The notes: generated by a model from the sequence alone, not told the origin. A stretch of DNA of 64,000 nt from Candidatus Aquiluna sp. IMCC13023 (GCF_000257665.1 NZ_AJKR01000003.1:434001-498000); one strand, 5' to 3'. Numbered from the stretch's first letter, positions 6,709 to 16,583 are shown. Numbers and translations are program-made.

Positions 6709-6736
6709 GGGTTCCGAGAAATCGGAGCCCTTTTTT
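6709..6736 (+). terminator. Rho-independent terminator after tRNA-Leu(UAG)
   Basis: Nine-pair stem GGGTTCCGA/TCGGAGCCC (one G-T pair) with a GAAA tetraloop, followed by six T residues. Confidence 0.92.
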
Positions 6737-6842
6737 AATGTCTTGGCGGGCAGCGTTATTGCGACTGGCGGACTTTCCCCTGATGCCTTGGGCAAGTTGA
6801 GAAAAAACATCAAGGAAGTGTTGCTGGCAAAACCCCGAAGGC

Positions 6843-7415
6843 TTAGGACTTTGGCAGCTTCAGTGATAGCAAGTAACTCCCTATCGGCCTGCCAAAGCGA
6901 ATAGCAACGTTAGCCAAATGCCCCTGCTGCACAAAGCCAAATTTCTCGTGGAGTGCAATCGATGCGTGGGCACCGCGATCAGCAATTACCGCAATGACTT
7001 CTCTGATACCCGCGACTCGGCAGCGTTCCAAGAGGGCGGTAAACAGCTTCGAGCCCAAGCCCTTTCCGGTTGCAGGCGCCGACAGATAAATCGAGTTCTC
7101 AACGACCTTTAGGTAACCGGCCCGCTGTCGCCAAGGAGAAACTAACGCAAAACCCAAAACATCAAAACCACGCACCATCACCAAAAAAGGCAAATCGAAC
7201 TTTTGGGACATGTCGTATTTCTCTTGCCAATAATCAAGCTTCAAAGGTGCATCGTCGAACGTGATGACAGTGTTTCTGATGAAGTAGTTATAAATGTCCT
7301 TGATTGCAGGTAGATCCTCCGCGGCAACGTTCCGAATCAGCACTTCGGGTTCTGGCGAGACAGGGTTCTGTCGCTGACGACGAATCATTGCCCATCGAGT
7401 TTTGCTATCAACCAC
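6843..7415 (-). CDS. GNAT N-acetyltransferase, phosphinothricin acetyltransferase-like
   Basis: About 190 residues with the layout of the Pat/MnaT branch of GNAT enzymes: IRNVAAEDLPAIKDIYNYF at the N-terminus, SVYL-like strand SIYLSAPATGKGLGSKL carrying the acetyl-CoA pyrophosphate loop (here ATGKGLG), and ALHEKFGFVQQG near the end. Such enzymes acetylate small amines or amino acid analogues. The GTG at 7415 shares a base with the stop of ung (TAGTG) and has GGAG upstream, so it is preferred over TTG 7427 or ATG 7388. It is coupled to ung. Substrate unknown. Confidence 0.8.
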   Translation of the reverse strand: MVDSKTRWAMIRRQRQNPVSPEPEVLIRNVAAEDLPAIKDIYNYFIRNTVITFDDAPLKLDYWQEKYDMSQKFDLPFLVMVRGFDVLGFALVSPWRQRAGYLKVVENSIYLSAPATGKGLGSKLFTALLERCRVAGIREVIAVIADRGAHASIALHEKFGFVQQGHLANVAIRFGRPIGSYLLSLKLPKS

Positions 7416-8074
7416 TAACAGCTCCAATCGATTGGCTGTAGCTGTGATTCTCTCAACAGTTTGTTACAACTAGAAAACGGCTTAGAGCCAAAGAAGCCCC
7501 GATAGCTCGAAAGGGGAGAAGGATGCGGGCTCTCTAAGACCCTTGACAGGTTCAAATCAAGCGCCAGCTCTCTTGCTCGTTGTCCCCAGAGAATCGCGAC
7601 TAATTTGCCCTTGTGAACCTCTTGAAGAACCTGAATTGCTCGAGAAGTAAAGACATCCCAGCCGATGTCGAAGTGTGCGGCAGTCTGACCGACGCGGGTT
7701 GTCAAAGATCGGTTTAGAAGCATCACGCCTTGATTTGCCCAGTTGGAAATATCGCCGGTCGCAACAAAGTTTTGTCCGAGATCATCGCGCAACTCTTTGA
7801 TTATGTTTCGAAGTGTTGGTGGAAGCGGAGTTGTTCCTTCCGGGACGCAAAACGCCAAACCAGTGGCGTGAACTGCACTCGGGTATGGATCCTGACCAAC
7901 AATCAGCACCCGATAGTGCTCGGGAGGAAACCTAAAAGCCCGCATGATGTTTGGCTTGTCTGGCACCACCAGTTCCTGACCCGCCAAAACTGAAGATATC
8001 TCATCGAGTAGTTTTTTTTGGTCAGCCAGAAGCTCCTGCCAGCGGGGGTGCATTTGATCGAACATAGTGTTCAT
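7415..8074 (-). CDS. ung: Uracil-DNA glycosylase (family 1)
   Basis: About 219 residues. The water-activating loop GQDPYPSAVHATGLAF, the LLNRSLTTR segment and the HPSPLSSYRGFFGSKPFS leucine-intercalation loop are all present and in the family order. It removes uracil from DNA in base excision repair. Starts at 8074 (MNTMFDQ) and 8065 (MFDQ) are both possible; neither has a convincing ribosome site, and a TATTTA sits just upstream, so the transcript may be leaderless from 8065. The frame upstream to 8146 is the shadow of the divergent amidohydrolase. Confidence 0.95.
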   Translation of the reverse strand: MNTMFDQMHPRWQELLADQKKLLDEISSVLAGQELVVPDKPNIMRAFRFPPEHYRVLIVGQDPYPSAVHATGLAFCVPEGTTPLPPTLRNIIKELRDDLGQNFVATGDISNWANQGVMLLNRSLTTRVGQTAAHFDIGWDVFTSRAIQVLQEVHKGKLVAILWGQRARELALDLNLSRVLESPHPSPLSSYRGFFGSKPFSSCNKLLRESQLQPIDWSC

Positions 8075-8111
8075 TAAATAGTGCAAAGATAAATAGAGCA
8101 AAGGAGCAAGA

Positions 8112-9308
8112 ATGCCAACACCCGATGAGTTCCTAGTTTCAGCCAATCATTTACTCGAAGATTTGGTTTCCTTGCGCCGAAAACTGCACCAGATTCCAGA
8201 GTTTGCGCTTGATTTACCCCAAACCCAGCAAATGCTACTTTCTGAACTTGAAGGCCTAGGTGAGATAACTCTCGGTAAGTCTCTGAGCTCAATTGTTTTA
8301 GTCATTCGAGGTGGCAGCCCTGGTCCAACTGTGCTTCTGCGGGCAGATATGGATGCTCTTCATGTTCAAGAAGAAACCAATTTGGACTTTGCTTCTGTAA
8401 ACGGCTACATGCATGCATGCGGGCACGATCTGCACATGTCAGCGGGTGTCGGAGCGGCGAAACTCTTGCACGAGATAAAAGACCAGTTAAAAGGCGATGT
8501 TGCAATTTGGTTCCAGCCCGGAGAAGAAGGTCACCACGGCGCAGATGTAATGATCGAAGAGGGCATGCTGGAAATTACCGGAAGTCGCCCAGTAGCCGCA
8601 TATGGCCTTCATGTTTTCACATCATTGCCGGCGGGGACGATTGCCTGCAAGCCGGGAGCCATGATGGCAAGCGCAGGAGACATGAATGTTGTCCTCCAAG
8701 GATCCGGTGGTCACGCATCGATGCCTTGGTTATCCAAGGACCCCGTAGCACCAATGGTCGAGGCAATCTCGAGCCTTCAAACCATGCTCAATAAAAATTT
8801 CGACCAGTTTGATCCGGTGATACTGAATGTCAGCTGGATCCGTGCCGGCGATGACTCGACCAATAATGTCATCCCGGATACGGCAAGCTTTGGGGCAACC
8901 GTTAGAACATTTTCCGCAGCCAATACCGAGAAATTGCATATTTTGGCCCCCAAATTAATAAATTCGATTGCCGAAGGGTTTGGGGTCACGGCCAAAATCA
9001 AATTCAGTGAACCGACCAAGGTTTTGATCAATGATGAACACTCGGTCGAAAGAGTTTCAAAAATAGCGCAGGAGTTGGTCGGGTCTGCCGGCTACGTGAA
9101 AATGGAGAACCCAATCGCCGGTGGAGAAGACTTCGCCTCGATTGTCCATGAAATTCCTGGGGCTTTTGTCTTCTTGGGAGCCTGCCCGGAAGAGATTGAT
9201 CACACAACGGCGCCAACTAATCACTCGGCCAGAGCGATCTTCGATGACTCTGTTATTCCACTGGGCTCTGCACTGTTGGCCTCTCTAGCCAGTTCGCATC
9301 TGTTGTAA
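8112..9308 (+). CDS. M20D-family amidohydrolase
   Basis: A 398-residue zinc amidohydrolase of the hippurate/IAA-amino-acid hydrolase type. Metal-binding motifs are visible: LLRADMDAL (about 76-84), HACGHDLHM (about 101-109), WFQPGEEG and the C-terminal GGEDFASI. These cytosolic enzymes release N-acyl groups from amino acid conjugates. The ATG at 8112 has AAAGGAG upstream. Divergent from ung with under 40 bases between the starts; followed by the methionine genes but separated from metY by 90 bases. Precise substrate unknown. Confidence 0.9.
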   Translation: MPTPDEFLVSANHLLEDLVSLRRKLHQIPEFALDLPQTQQMLLSELEGLGEITLGKSLSSIVLVIRGGSPGPTVLLRADMDALHVQEETNLDFASVNGYMHACGHDLHMSAGVGAAKLLHEIKDQLKGDVAIWFQPGEEGHHGADVMIEEGMLEITGSRPVAAYGLHVFTSLPAGTIACKPGAMMASAGDMNVVLQGSGGHASMPWLSKDPVAPMVEAISSLQTMLNKNFDQFDPVILNVSWIRAGDDSTNNVIPDTASFGATVRTFSAANTEKLHILAPKLINSIAEGFGVTAKIKFSEPTKVLINDEHSVERVSKIAQELVGSAGYVKMENPIAGGEDFASIVHEIPGAFVFLGACPEEIDHTTAPTNHSARAIFDDSVIPLGSALLASLASSHLL

Positions 9309-9398
9309 AGTTACCTTTGGTTACCGGCGTAGTTGCTTGATCATGTCCAACGCTGGATAGTTATCCCAGTAGCCGACCACCTAACTTGGAGAAATGAA

Positions 9399-10694
9399 AT
9401 GACTGATGCAGCAAACTGGGGTTTTGACACCCTGCAGATCCACGCCGGGGCAGTAAGCGATCCCGCAACTAATGCCAGAGCTGTGCCGATTTACAAGACC
9501 ACTGCCTACACCTTCAATTCAGCAGAGCATGCTCGGAAGCTGTTTGGTCTTGCAGAATTTGGAAACATCTACACCCGAATCATGAACCCCACCCAAGACG
9601 TGGCCGAAAAGCGCATCGCTGCACTCGAGGGCGGAACTGCGGCTCTTCTTTTGTCTTCCGGTCAGTCAGCAACCACGTTCGCGGTGCTAAACATCGCTGA
9701 GGCTGGAGATCACATCGTTGCAAGCTCGAAGCTTTACGGTGGAACCTACAATCTTTTCCGGTACACCCTTGCCAAGCTTGGAATCGAAACAACATTTGTC
9801 GATGATCAAGATGACGAGAATGCCTGGGCAGCCGCGATTCGCCCTAACACCAAGTTGCTCTTCGGAGAGACAATCGGAAACCCAGATGTGTCAATACTTG
9901 ATATCCGCAAGGTGTCGACGGTAGCCCACAAGCACGGCATCCCTTTACTTGTCGACAACACAGTAGCCACACCGTTTTTGATCAGACCGTTTGAGCACGG
10001 TGCCGACATTGTGATCCATTCGGCAACCAAGTTCCTTGGTGGCCATGGAACGGTTGTAGCCGGTGCGATCGTGGATGGCGGAAAATTCGAATGGTCCAAA
10101 TCAGACAAGTTCCCAGGCCTAACCAAGCCTGACCCTAGCTACCATGGCGTTGTCTACACCGAGGCCCTGGGTGACGGTATTGCCTTCATCATCAAGGCCA
10201 GAGTTCAGCTCTTGCGTGACATTGGAGCTGCGGTTTCACCAGACACTGCCTTCTCATTGATTCAAGGAATTGAAACCCTGAGCCTCCGCATGGAGCGCCA
10301 CGTGGAAAACGCCAGCAAAGTTGCAGCTTGGTTAGAGGCCCACCCTCAGGTTTTGAAGGTCAACTACGCAGGCCTAACATCCAGCAAGTTCCACGAGGCT
10401 CACAAGCACTACGCGCCTAAGGGTGCGGGTGCTATCGTCTCGTTCGAGATCGCCGGTGGCCTAGATGCCGGTGTCAAATTCGTTGAGGGCGTCGAACTAT
10501 TTAGCCACGTGGCCAACATTGGCGACGTTCGGTCGCTGATTATTCACCCGGCCTCAACCACTCACTCTCAGCTGGACCCAGAGGCGCTTGCCAATGCTGG
10601 AGTTACACCAGGTCTTGTGAGACTGTCGGTTGGGCTCGAGAACTACGAGGACATCGTCGCCGACCTACAGACGGGCTTCGCCGCGGCAAAATAA
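9399..10694 (+). CDS. metY: O-acetylhomoserine sulfhydrylase
   Basis: About 431 residues of the Cys/Met-metabolism PLP family. It opens with WGFDTLQIHAGAVSDP, has the YTRIMNPTQDV cofactor-phosphate loop and the PLP lysine motif HSATKFLGGHGTVV. The length and the insert region are those of MetY rather than MetB/MetC. It makes homocysteine from O-acetylhomoserine and sulfide. The ATG at 9399 is chosen for GGAG eight bases upstream and the family N-terminus. metX begins on the base after its stop, so the two form one operon. Confidence 0.93.
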   Translation: MTDAANWGFDTLQIHAGAVSDPATNARAVPIYKTTAYTFNSAEHARKLFGLAEFGNIYTRIMNPTQDVAEKRIAALEGGTAALLLSSGQSATTFAVLNIAEAGDHIVASSKLYGGTYNLFRYTLAKLGIETTFVDDQDDENAWAAAIRPNTKLLFGETIGNPDVSILDIRKVSTVAHKHGIPLLVDNTVATPFLIRPFEHGADIVIHSATKFLGGHGTVVAGAIVDGGKFEWSKSDKFPGLTKPDPSYHGVVYTEALGDGIAFIIKARVQLLRDIGAAVSPDTAFSLIQGIETLSLRMERHVENASKVAAWLEAHPQVLKVNYAGLTSSKFHEAHKHYAPKGAGAIVSFEIAGGLDAGVKFVEGVELFSHVANIGDVRSLIIHPASTTHSQLDPEALANAGVTPGLVRLSVGLENYEDIVADLQTGFAAAK

Positions 10695-11897
10695 ATGGAC
10701 TTTCAAATATCTGAAGACTCTGCTCCCTCGGAATTTATTTCCGAGGAGCAGCGTCGTCAGCTTGTTGGAAGACCGCCTGCAAGCGGAGCATGGCGTGCTG
10801 GAGACAACCTTGGGGACCGAAAATTCTCTGAGGTTTTTTCGCTCCCTCTAGAATCAGGCGAGACCTTGAATCAGGCAGTTTTGTCTTATGAGACCTGGGG
10901 AGAACTGAACGCGGCAAAATCAAATGCCATCTTGGTGCTGCACGCTCTAACCGGAGACAGTCACACCACCGGACCATCAGCCCCTGGACATCCAACATCA
11001 GGCTGGTGGGGTGGCCTAATTGGTCCGGGGCTCGCAATTGATACCAATAAGTATTTTGTAGTAACTCCAAATGTCCTCGGAGGCTGCCAGGGGTCGACCG
11101 GACCGGCTTCTCTGAATTCCAAGGGCCAAGAATATGGGCCGAGTTTCCCTCAACTCACAATCAAAGACCAGGCTTCATCTTTTGAAGTTCTTGCGAAAGA
11201 GCTCGATGTTTCCAGATGGTTTAGCATCATTGGCGGCTCCATGGCTGGGATGCACGCCCTTGAAATGGCGATCGGTTCTCCCCAAAGCGTGGAGCGCCTA
11301 GCAATCTTGGCTGCTCCCCCATTCACAACCGCGGATCAAATCGCCCTGAATACGGTGCAGCTTGAAGCCATTAGGTCCGATGCGAACTTTGCCGGAGGCG
11401 CCTATTACGACGCCAAACCAGGATTTGGGCCTCACCGCGGTCTTGCACTTGCGCGGAGGATGGCACTACTGAACTACCGCTCTCCCAAGGAGCTAAATGA
11501 TCGATTCGGTCGGACCTGGCAATCCAAGGTGAGCCCACTTACAGAGGCTGGCAAATACGCGGTTGAAAGCTATCTAGATTTTCATGGCAACAAGTTCGTT
11601 AGGCGATTCGATGCCAATAGCTACGTGACTCTCGTGAATGCTATGAACTCGCACGACGTTGGCCGCGGTCGTGACTCGGTCGAATCAGCACTAAACACAA
11701 TTTCTTGCTCGACCCTGGTCATTGGCGTGGACAGCGATCGGCTGTTTCCGCTCAGTGGACAGCAGTTAATAGCTGATTCGATCAGCGGTGATTTACACGG
11801 TGGCCAACTCCACGTGATTCAGAGTGAATATGGCCACGATGGCTTTTTGATTGAACTCGACGCTGTGGGAAAGCTACTTGAAGACTTCCTGTCCTAA
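10695..11897 (+). CDS. metX: Homoserine O-acetyltransferase
   Basis: A 400-residue alpha/beta-hydrolase-fold enzyme. Diagnostic stretches: HALTGDSH near 100, GGCQGSTGP, the nucleophile elbow GGSMAGMHALE, and the late Asp and His in GVDSDRLFPL and YGHDGFL. It activates homoserine with acetyl-CoA, providing the substrate for the adjacent MetY. The ATG directly abuts the metY stop. The pair gives methionine synthesis by direct sulfhydrylation. The downstream MFS gene starts 10 bases on and may be cotranscribed. Confidence 0.94.
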   Translation: MDFQISEDSAPSEFISEEQRRQLVGRPPASGAWRAGDNLGDRKFSEVFSLPLESGETLNQAVLSYETWGELNAAKSNAILVLHALTGDSHTTGPSAPGHPTSGWWGGLIGPGLAIDTNKYFVVTPNVLGGCQGSTGPASLNSKGQEYGPSFPQLTIKDQASSFEVLAKELDVSRWFSIIGGSMAGMHALEMAIGSPQSVERLAILAAPPFTTADQIALNTVQLEAIRSDANFAGGAYYDAKPGFGPHRGLALARRMALLNYRSPKELNDRFGRTWQSKVSPLTEAGKYAVESYLDFHGNKFVRRFDANSYVTLVNAMNSHDVGRGRDSVESALNTISCSTLVIGVDSDRLFPLSGQQLIADSISGDLHGGQLHVIQSEYGHDGFLIELDAVGKLLEDFLS

Positions 11898-11907
11898 AGT
11901 GTGAAGC

Positions 11908-13071
11908 GTGAAACTTCTAAAGCCCAAATTCGCAGTCTGCTTCTTTTTCTTCTCCGGTGGGGCGTCCCTTGCGCTTTGGGCTGTTCACATTCCCCTAATT
12001 GAGCGAACCGTTGGGATTGGTTACGTCACTCTTGGAGCATTATTTATGTTCTCAGGTTTGGGTGGCTTCGCGGCAATGCAGCTTTACGGCTGGATTATTG
12101 ACCACATTGGAGCAAAAACTGCAACCAGAATCGGTGGCCTTGTCGTAGGCCTTTCACTATTGGGCCCGGCATTGGCACAAGATGTCTGGTCACTCGGTCT
12201 CGCGATATTTTTCCTTGGGTTTGGAATAGCTGGGGTGGACGTTGGCATGAACGCTGCGGCCCTTCAGGTCGACAAAGTCAATAAACGTGCGATCTTTACT
12301 TTTTTCCACCTGTTCTGGTCCGTCGGAGGCCTCTTTGGCGCAGCTCTAGGCTTCGCTACTATTTCTGCAGGATTCGATCAATCGCAAACCCTCAGCATCA
12401 CGGGTGTGGTGTTGAGCGTCACTGGAGTTATTGTCGCCGGTTGGCTGCTGCCTAACGAGGTTGTCGCGACCAAAGAAGACAAAAACAAAAATCGTGTGGC
12501 CTCAAAGGCAAACCGCCGAGTGCTGCCGCTTGTTATTCTGGCCGGGCTAATGGCATCGGCTGGGGCGATTATTGAAGGCGTCGCACAGGATTGGTCAGCG
12601 CTTTATTTGATTGACATTCAAAACGTTGGCGTTGCCGCAGCCGCTTGGGGTCTTGTCGCCTTCAATTTAGGAATGATCACCGGTCGTATTTTTATCGACC
12701 GAATAGTCGAAAATAAAGGGCGCGGTTTTATTATTCGCTGGGGATCACTGCTGGGTGGAGTCGCAATAGCTGCCCAAGCAATCGCTCCTACCTTCGAAAT
12801 ATCCCTTGTACTTTGGTATTTTCTTGGCCTTGGTATCTCTGGTGTAGTACCTCAAATCTTTGCAGCCGGAGGCGAGATCGGTGAAGCTACCCACTCGGGC
12901 AGAAACATGGCAAGAGTTGTTGGAATAACATACGTTGGCGCGTTAGCTGGGCCATCGGCAATTGGACTCTTAACCGCTATCTACCCCTTGAATGTTGCAA
13001 TCGGCTGGGGTACGGCACTCGCGATATTTATTCTGGTTGCAAACCCTAGATTGGAAAAACTAACGAAATGA
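11908..13071 (+). CDS. MFS transporter (YbjJ-like)
   Basis: A 387-residue integral membrane protein with about twelve hydrophobic segments and a central basic loop (KEDKNKNRVASKANRR, about 190-205) between the two six-helix halves. The first half carries GWIIDHIGAKTATRIGG, the MFS loop 2-3 motif. It is similar in outline to YbjJ-type carriers, whose substrates are poorly defined. GTG start 10 bases after metX; its stop overlaps the next gene's start by four bases (ATGA), so metY to the oxidoreductase may be a single transcript. Confidence 0.8.
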   Translation: MKLLKPKFAVCFFFFSGGASLALWAVHIPLIERTVGIGYVTLGALFMFSGLGGFAAMQLYGWIIDHIGAKTATRIGGLVVGLSLLGPALAQDVWSLGLAIFFLGFGIAGVDVGMNAAALQVDKVNKRAIFTFFHLFWSVGGLFGAALGFATISAGFDQSQTLSITGVVLSVTGVIVAGWLLPNEVVATKEDKNKNRVASKANRRVLPLVILAGLMASAGAIIEGVAQDWSALYLIDIQNVGVAAAAWGLVAFNLGMITGRIFIDRIVENKGRGFIIRWGSLLGGVAIAAQAIAPTFEISLVLWYFLGLGISGVVPQIFAAGGEIGEATHSGRNMARVVGITYVGALAGPSAIGLLTAIYPLNVAIGWGTALAIFILVANPRLEKLTK

Positions 13072-14144
13072 CCAAGCTATTTAGCTCCATAAAGATTCGC
13101 GATCTTGAAATCAAAAACCGGCTGTGGGTGTCTCCCATGTGCATGTATTCCTGCGAGGGCCAGGACGGCATTGTTGGCCAATGGCATCTGGTTCACTTGG
13201 GATCCAGGGCGATGGGAGGCGCGGGCATGGTGATAGCCGAGGCCAGCGCTGTCAGTCCAGAAGGACGCATCAGCCCTTGGTGTCCGGGGCTTTACGATGA
13301 CAACCAGATTGCTCCCTGGAAAGTGATCACAGATTTTATAAGAGAGCAGGGTGCCACTAGCGGAATACAGCTTGCTCACGCTGGACGTAAAGGCTCAGCT
13401 CATCGGCCAACATCAGGTTCTGGTTCGGTAGCGACATCCGAGGGCGGTTGGGAAACCTACTCCGCCTCATCAGACGCTTTTGAAGGGCTTGCTGCCCCCA
13501 GAATGCTGGCCATTAGCGAAATGCCAAGAATCATTGCGGATTTTGTCAGTGCCGCGTTGAGGGCTCAAAAAGCAGGGTTTGATTCGATCGAAATTCATGC
13601 TGCCCACGGTTACTTGCTTCACCAATTTTTGTCACCGATTTCTAATAAGCGTGATGATGCCTACGGCGGACCACTTGAAAACAGGGCCCGATTACTGCTT
13701 GAGATAGTCACCGAGGTGCGAAAGGCAGTGGGCGAGCAAATGCCTGTTTTCATTCGGTTCAGCAGCACAGATTACGTGGAGGGGGGCTGGGACCAGGACC
13801 AAACCAATCAAGTTGCCAACTGGTGCCAAGAACTTGGGGCGGATCTATTCGATCTTTCCTCAGGTGGGCTTATCACGGGCGTAAAGATACCGACTGGACC
13901 CGGCTACCAGGTTGAGTTTGCTAAAAGCGCGAAGCGAGCAACTGGCTCAGAAGTTGCGGCGGTTGGTCAAATTACTAACGCAGCCCAAGCCGAGCAGGTT
14001 CTTTCCGAAGGCTTAGTTGATGTTGTGCTTGTGGGTCGCGAATTTCTGAGGGATCCATACTTTGGACTACGCGCGGCAGCGGAGCTTTCGGCAGAGATAG
14101 AGTGGCCGCACCAATATGAACGAGGCCGCTGGCCTAACGCCTAG
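13068..14144 (+). CDS. NADH:flavin oxidoreductase, old yellow enzyme family
   Basis: A 358-residue FMN TIM-barrel. It starts LFSSIKIRDLEIKNRLWVSPMCMYS, the classical N-terminus of YqjM-like enes. QLAHAGRKGS, the paired catalytic motif IHAAHGYLLHQFLSP with NKRDDAYGG, and the C-terminal GREFLRDPYF are all present. These enzymes reduce activated C=C bonds using NAD(P)H. It is coupled to the MFS gene by ATGA and converges with the DUF21/CBS gene, overlapping it by 11 bases. Physiological substrate unknown. Confidence 0.9.
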   Translation: MTKLFSSIKIRDLEIKNRLWVSPMCMYSCEGQDGIVGQWHLVHLGSRAMGGAGMVIAEASAVSPEGRISPWCPGLYDDNQIAPWKVITDFIREQGATSGIQLAHAGRKGSAHRPTSGSGSVATSEGGWETYSASSDAFEGLAAPRMLAISEMPRIIADFVSAALRAQKAGFDSIEIHAAHGYLLHQFLSPISNKRDDAYGGPLENRARLLLEIVTEVRKAVGEQMPVFIRFSSTDYVEGGWDQDQTNQVANWCQELGADLFDLSSGGLITGVKIPTGPGYQVEFAKSAKRATGSEVAAVGQITNAAQAEQVLSEGLVDVVLVGREFLRDPYFGLRAAAELSAEIEWPHQYERGRWPNA

Positions 14145-15171
14145 TGGCGTCCTCGATTTCGCCCACGAGTTCCTCGATTATGTCCTCAAGAAACAGGCAG
14201 CCGACGATTTCTCCAGACGAACTAAAACTTCTAACGATGTGAGCTCCACTCTTTCGCATCTGAGCCAGCGCATCCTCAAGGTCAGTTGTTTCGGGAATGG
14301 AAATCATTGCCCGTAAGCGCTTAGAAGGAAGAGCTCTTGTCATCTCAGCCGGGTCGTTAGTGAGCCCGTCTTTTATGTGCCAATAGCCAACGATGTCTTC
14401 GCCGGTTCCCTTGACTGGATAGCGACTGAAGCCATGCTCGGACACAGCGGCCTGGAGATCTCCGGCATTAGAGGACAGCGTCATAGTGACCAAATCGCCT
14501 ATTGGAACTGCGACATCGCGAACCGTCTTCTCTGTGAATTCAAAAGTCTTTTCAATCGTGCCGGAGCCGTCGGCGAGCGTTCCCTCTTTTTGGCTTGCAG
14601 AAACAAAGCCTTCTACCTGATCCAAAGTAAAGGCAGTATTCGCTTCATCTACCGGCTTGAATCTAAAAATTATGAGAATCAGGTTTGCAATTTGATTCAG
14701 CACCCAAACCACCGGCTTCACAAGCTGAGCAATGACATAGAGAATCGGAGTCAAAATCAGCGAAGTCCTGAGCGGCACAGAGATTGCGATATTTTTAGGG
14801 ATCATCTCACCGATCACGACGTGTAGATAAGTAACAAGAATTAGAGCAATTACGAAACCAGTAACCGCCGAAGCCGCCTCTCCGATGCCGATTGCCTGCA
14901 AGGGAATTTCAACCAAGTGGTGAATCGCAGGCTCTGCAACAACGAGTATCAATAGCGATGCAACAGTAATTCCAAGTTGCGCAGTAGCGAGCATCAGCGA
15001 CACCCGCTCCATCGCACGCAGGGTAATCTTCGCCGCGGGGTTTCCGGCTTCGGCTCGAGGCTCAATTTGAGAACGCTTAGCGGTGATAACGGCGAATTCA
15101 GCACCGACAAAGAATGCATTTGCCACGAGCAGCAAGACAAACCAGACCAGTCCCATTAGATCGCTACTCAT
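14134..15171 (-). CDS. DUF21/CBS-domain membrane protein (CNNM/CorC-like), second of pair
   Basis: About 345 residues. Three to four hydrophobic segments form the DUF21 (CNNM) domain with NAFFVGAEFAVITAKRSQIE, followed by the VIGEMIPKNIAI motif and a CBS pair (VPIGDLVTMTL..., IVGCLFLEDIIEELVGEI). It lacks much of the C-terminal CorC_HlyC domain seen in its upstream paralogue, ending soon after EELVGEI. Proteins of this type are implicated in magnesium or cobalt export. The ATG at 15171 overlaps the stop of the upstream gene. Confidence 0.85.
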   Translation of the reverse strand: MSSDLMGLVWFVLLLVANAFFVGAEFAVITAKRSQIEPRAEAGNPAAKITLRAMERVSLMLATAQLGITVASLLILVVAEPAIHHLVEIPLQAIGIGEAASAVTGFVIALILVTYLHVVIGEMIPKNIAISVPLRTSLILTPILYVIAQLVKPVVWVLNQIANLILIIFRFKPVDEANTAFTLDQVEGFVSASQKEGTLADGSGTIEKTFEFTEKTVRDVAVPIGDLVTMTLSSNAGDLQAAVSEHGFSRYPVKGTGEDIVGYWHIKDGLTNDPAEMTRALPSKRLRAMISIPETTDLEDALAQMRKSGAHIVRSFSSSGEIVGCLFLEDIIEELVGEIEDATRR

Positions 15172-16468
15172 CGATGACCACCACCGGTTCAAACTTGATT
15201 CGGTCTACTCTTCTGGCTTCCATTTTTAGAACAACCAGGCGCCCACCTGAAATCTCAACCTGATCACCAGTTTTTGGAATTCGTCCAAGCTCGCTCATCA
15301 AGAATCCCGAGACAGTGTCGTAATCCTCGTCCTCGGCTATCGAAAGCCCGAATTCCTCGAGCTCAGCTGGTCTAGTAAGGCCGCTGAAGGCAAGTGAGCC
15401 GTCTGCATACTGAAGCAGATCTGATCGTTGTCTATCGTGTTCGTCGGACAGTTCGCCCACAAGTTCCTCGACCGCATCTTCGAGAGTAACTATGCCCGCT
15501 GTTCCTCCGTACTCATCAATCACAATTCCGAACTGCAGCCCCCTGCCCCTAAGTTGCAGTATCAATCGATCCAGGGCCATGGTTTCTGGCACCCGAACCG
15601 GCTCAACCATCAATGCACTGACTGGAACCTGGTCGCGGCGCTCAACTGGAACACCGATGCCGCGCTTTAGATGCACTACCCCAACGATATCGTCAGCATC
15701 CTCACCGGTGACTGGGAATCTTGAATGGCCAGTTGTTGAAGCAAGCTCGATTAGATCGCGAGCGGAGGATTCTCTTTCTAGAGAATACATTTTTGGCCTA
15801 GGAGTCATTATGTCGCTGGCCAATAAGGCGCTCATCGCCAGAGTTTTTTCAAGGAGTTTTGCGGTGTCCTGCTCGAGTGAGCCCAGAGTTGCACTGCGCC
15901 TAACCATTGACACCAACTCATCGGCAGTCCTGGCACTTGACAGCTCTTCCCTCGGTTCAATTCCGAATCTTCTAACCAGCCAGTTGCCGTTGTCATTCAT
16001 GATGCGAACCAGCAGCCTAAAAACCCAGGTAAAGCCAAGTTGAAAGCCAACGACTATTTTCAGCACGCGCTTGGGAGCCGAAAGCGCCATGTTCTTTGGC
16101 ACCAACTCTCCTATCAGGAAAGAAAAAACGGTTGCAATCGTCATCGCCAGAACAACTGCCAAGACCCTTATGCTCTCAGGCGATAAATCAAAGCTCGTCA
16201 GCCAGGGGCTTAGCATTCTGGTCAACGCCGGTTCCGCGACAAACCCAGTTAGCAAGGTCGTGAGAGTGATTCCAAGTTGAGCAGATGACAGGTGGGTAGA
16301 TGTTTTCGCAACAGCTCGGATAGGAAGGTCCAGACCCTTTTCCCCAGAGTCTCGATCAGCCATCAGCTGAGCTCTGTCGGTGCTGATTAGGGAAAACTCG
16401 CTAGCGACAAATAAGCCTGTGCCAAGAGTCAAAACCACAGCAAAAGCAAGCAGAAGATAGTCGTTCAA
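15164..16468 (-). CDS. DUF21/CBS/CorC_HlyC membrane protein, first of pair
   Basis: A 434-residue paralogue of the next gene. It has the DUF21 membrane domain (GLFVASEFSLISTDRAQL, IGELVPKNMALSAPKR), two CBS repeats, including DIMTPRPKMY and DEYGGTAGIVTLEDAVEELVGE, and a full C-terminal CorC_HlyC domain (SGFLMSELGRIPKTGDQVEI). Likely role: divalent-cation homeostasis at the membrane. The TTG start at 16468 has AGGTGA upstream. The two genes overlap and form a leftward operon divergent from kgd. Confidence 0.87.
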   Translation of the reverse strand: MNDYLLLAFAVVLTLGTGLFVASEFSLISTDRAQLMADRDSGEKGLDLPIRAVAKTSTHLSSAQLGITLTTLLTGFVAEPALTRMLSPWLTSFDLSPESIRVLAVVLAMTIATVFSFLIGELVPKNMALSAPKRVLKIVVGFQLGFTWVFRLLVRIMNDNGNWLVRRFGIEPREELSSARTADELVSMVRRSATLGSLEQDTAKLLEKTLAMSALLASDIMTPRPKMYSLERESSARDLIELASTTGHSRFPVTGEDADDIVGVVHLKRGIGVPVERRDQVPVSALMVEPVRVPETMALDRLILQLRGRGLQFGIVIDEYGGTAGIVTLEDAVEELVGELSDEHDRQRSDLLQYADGSLAFSGLTRPAELEEFGLSIAEDEDYDTVSGFLMSELGRIPKTGDQVEISGGRLVVLKMEARRVDRIKFEPVVVIDE

Positions 16469-16583
16469 CCAATCACCTGCGTGTAACTACGTTTATCAAG
16501 CTCCATTTCAATTTAACTATAGCCAATCAAGTGGCTAGACTTAGAGGGTTTTCCATAGGTTTTTTTCGTTCTAAGGGGCACCC

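Noticed and set aside
9309-9398. Riboswitch (SAM-type) before metY-metX
   Set aside because: Only 90 bases, with one weak TCCA/TGGA inverted repeat and no conserved SAM-riboswitch elements or terminator.
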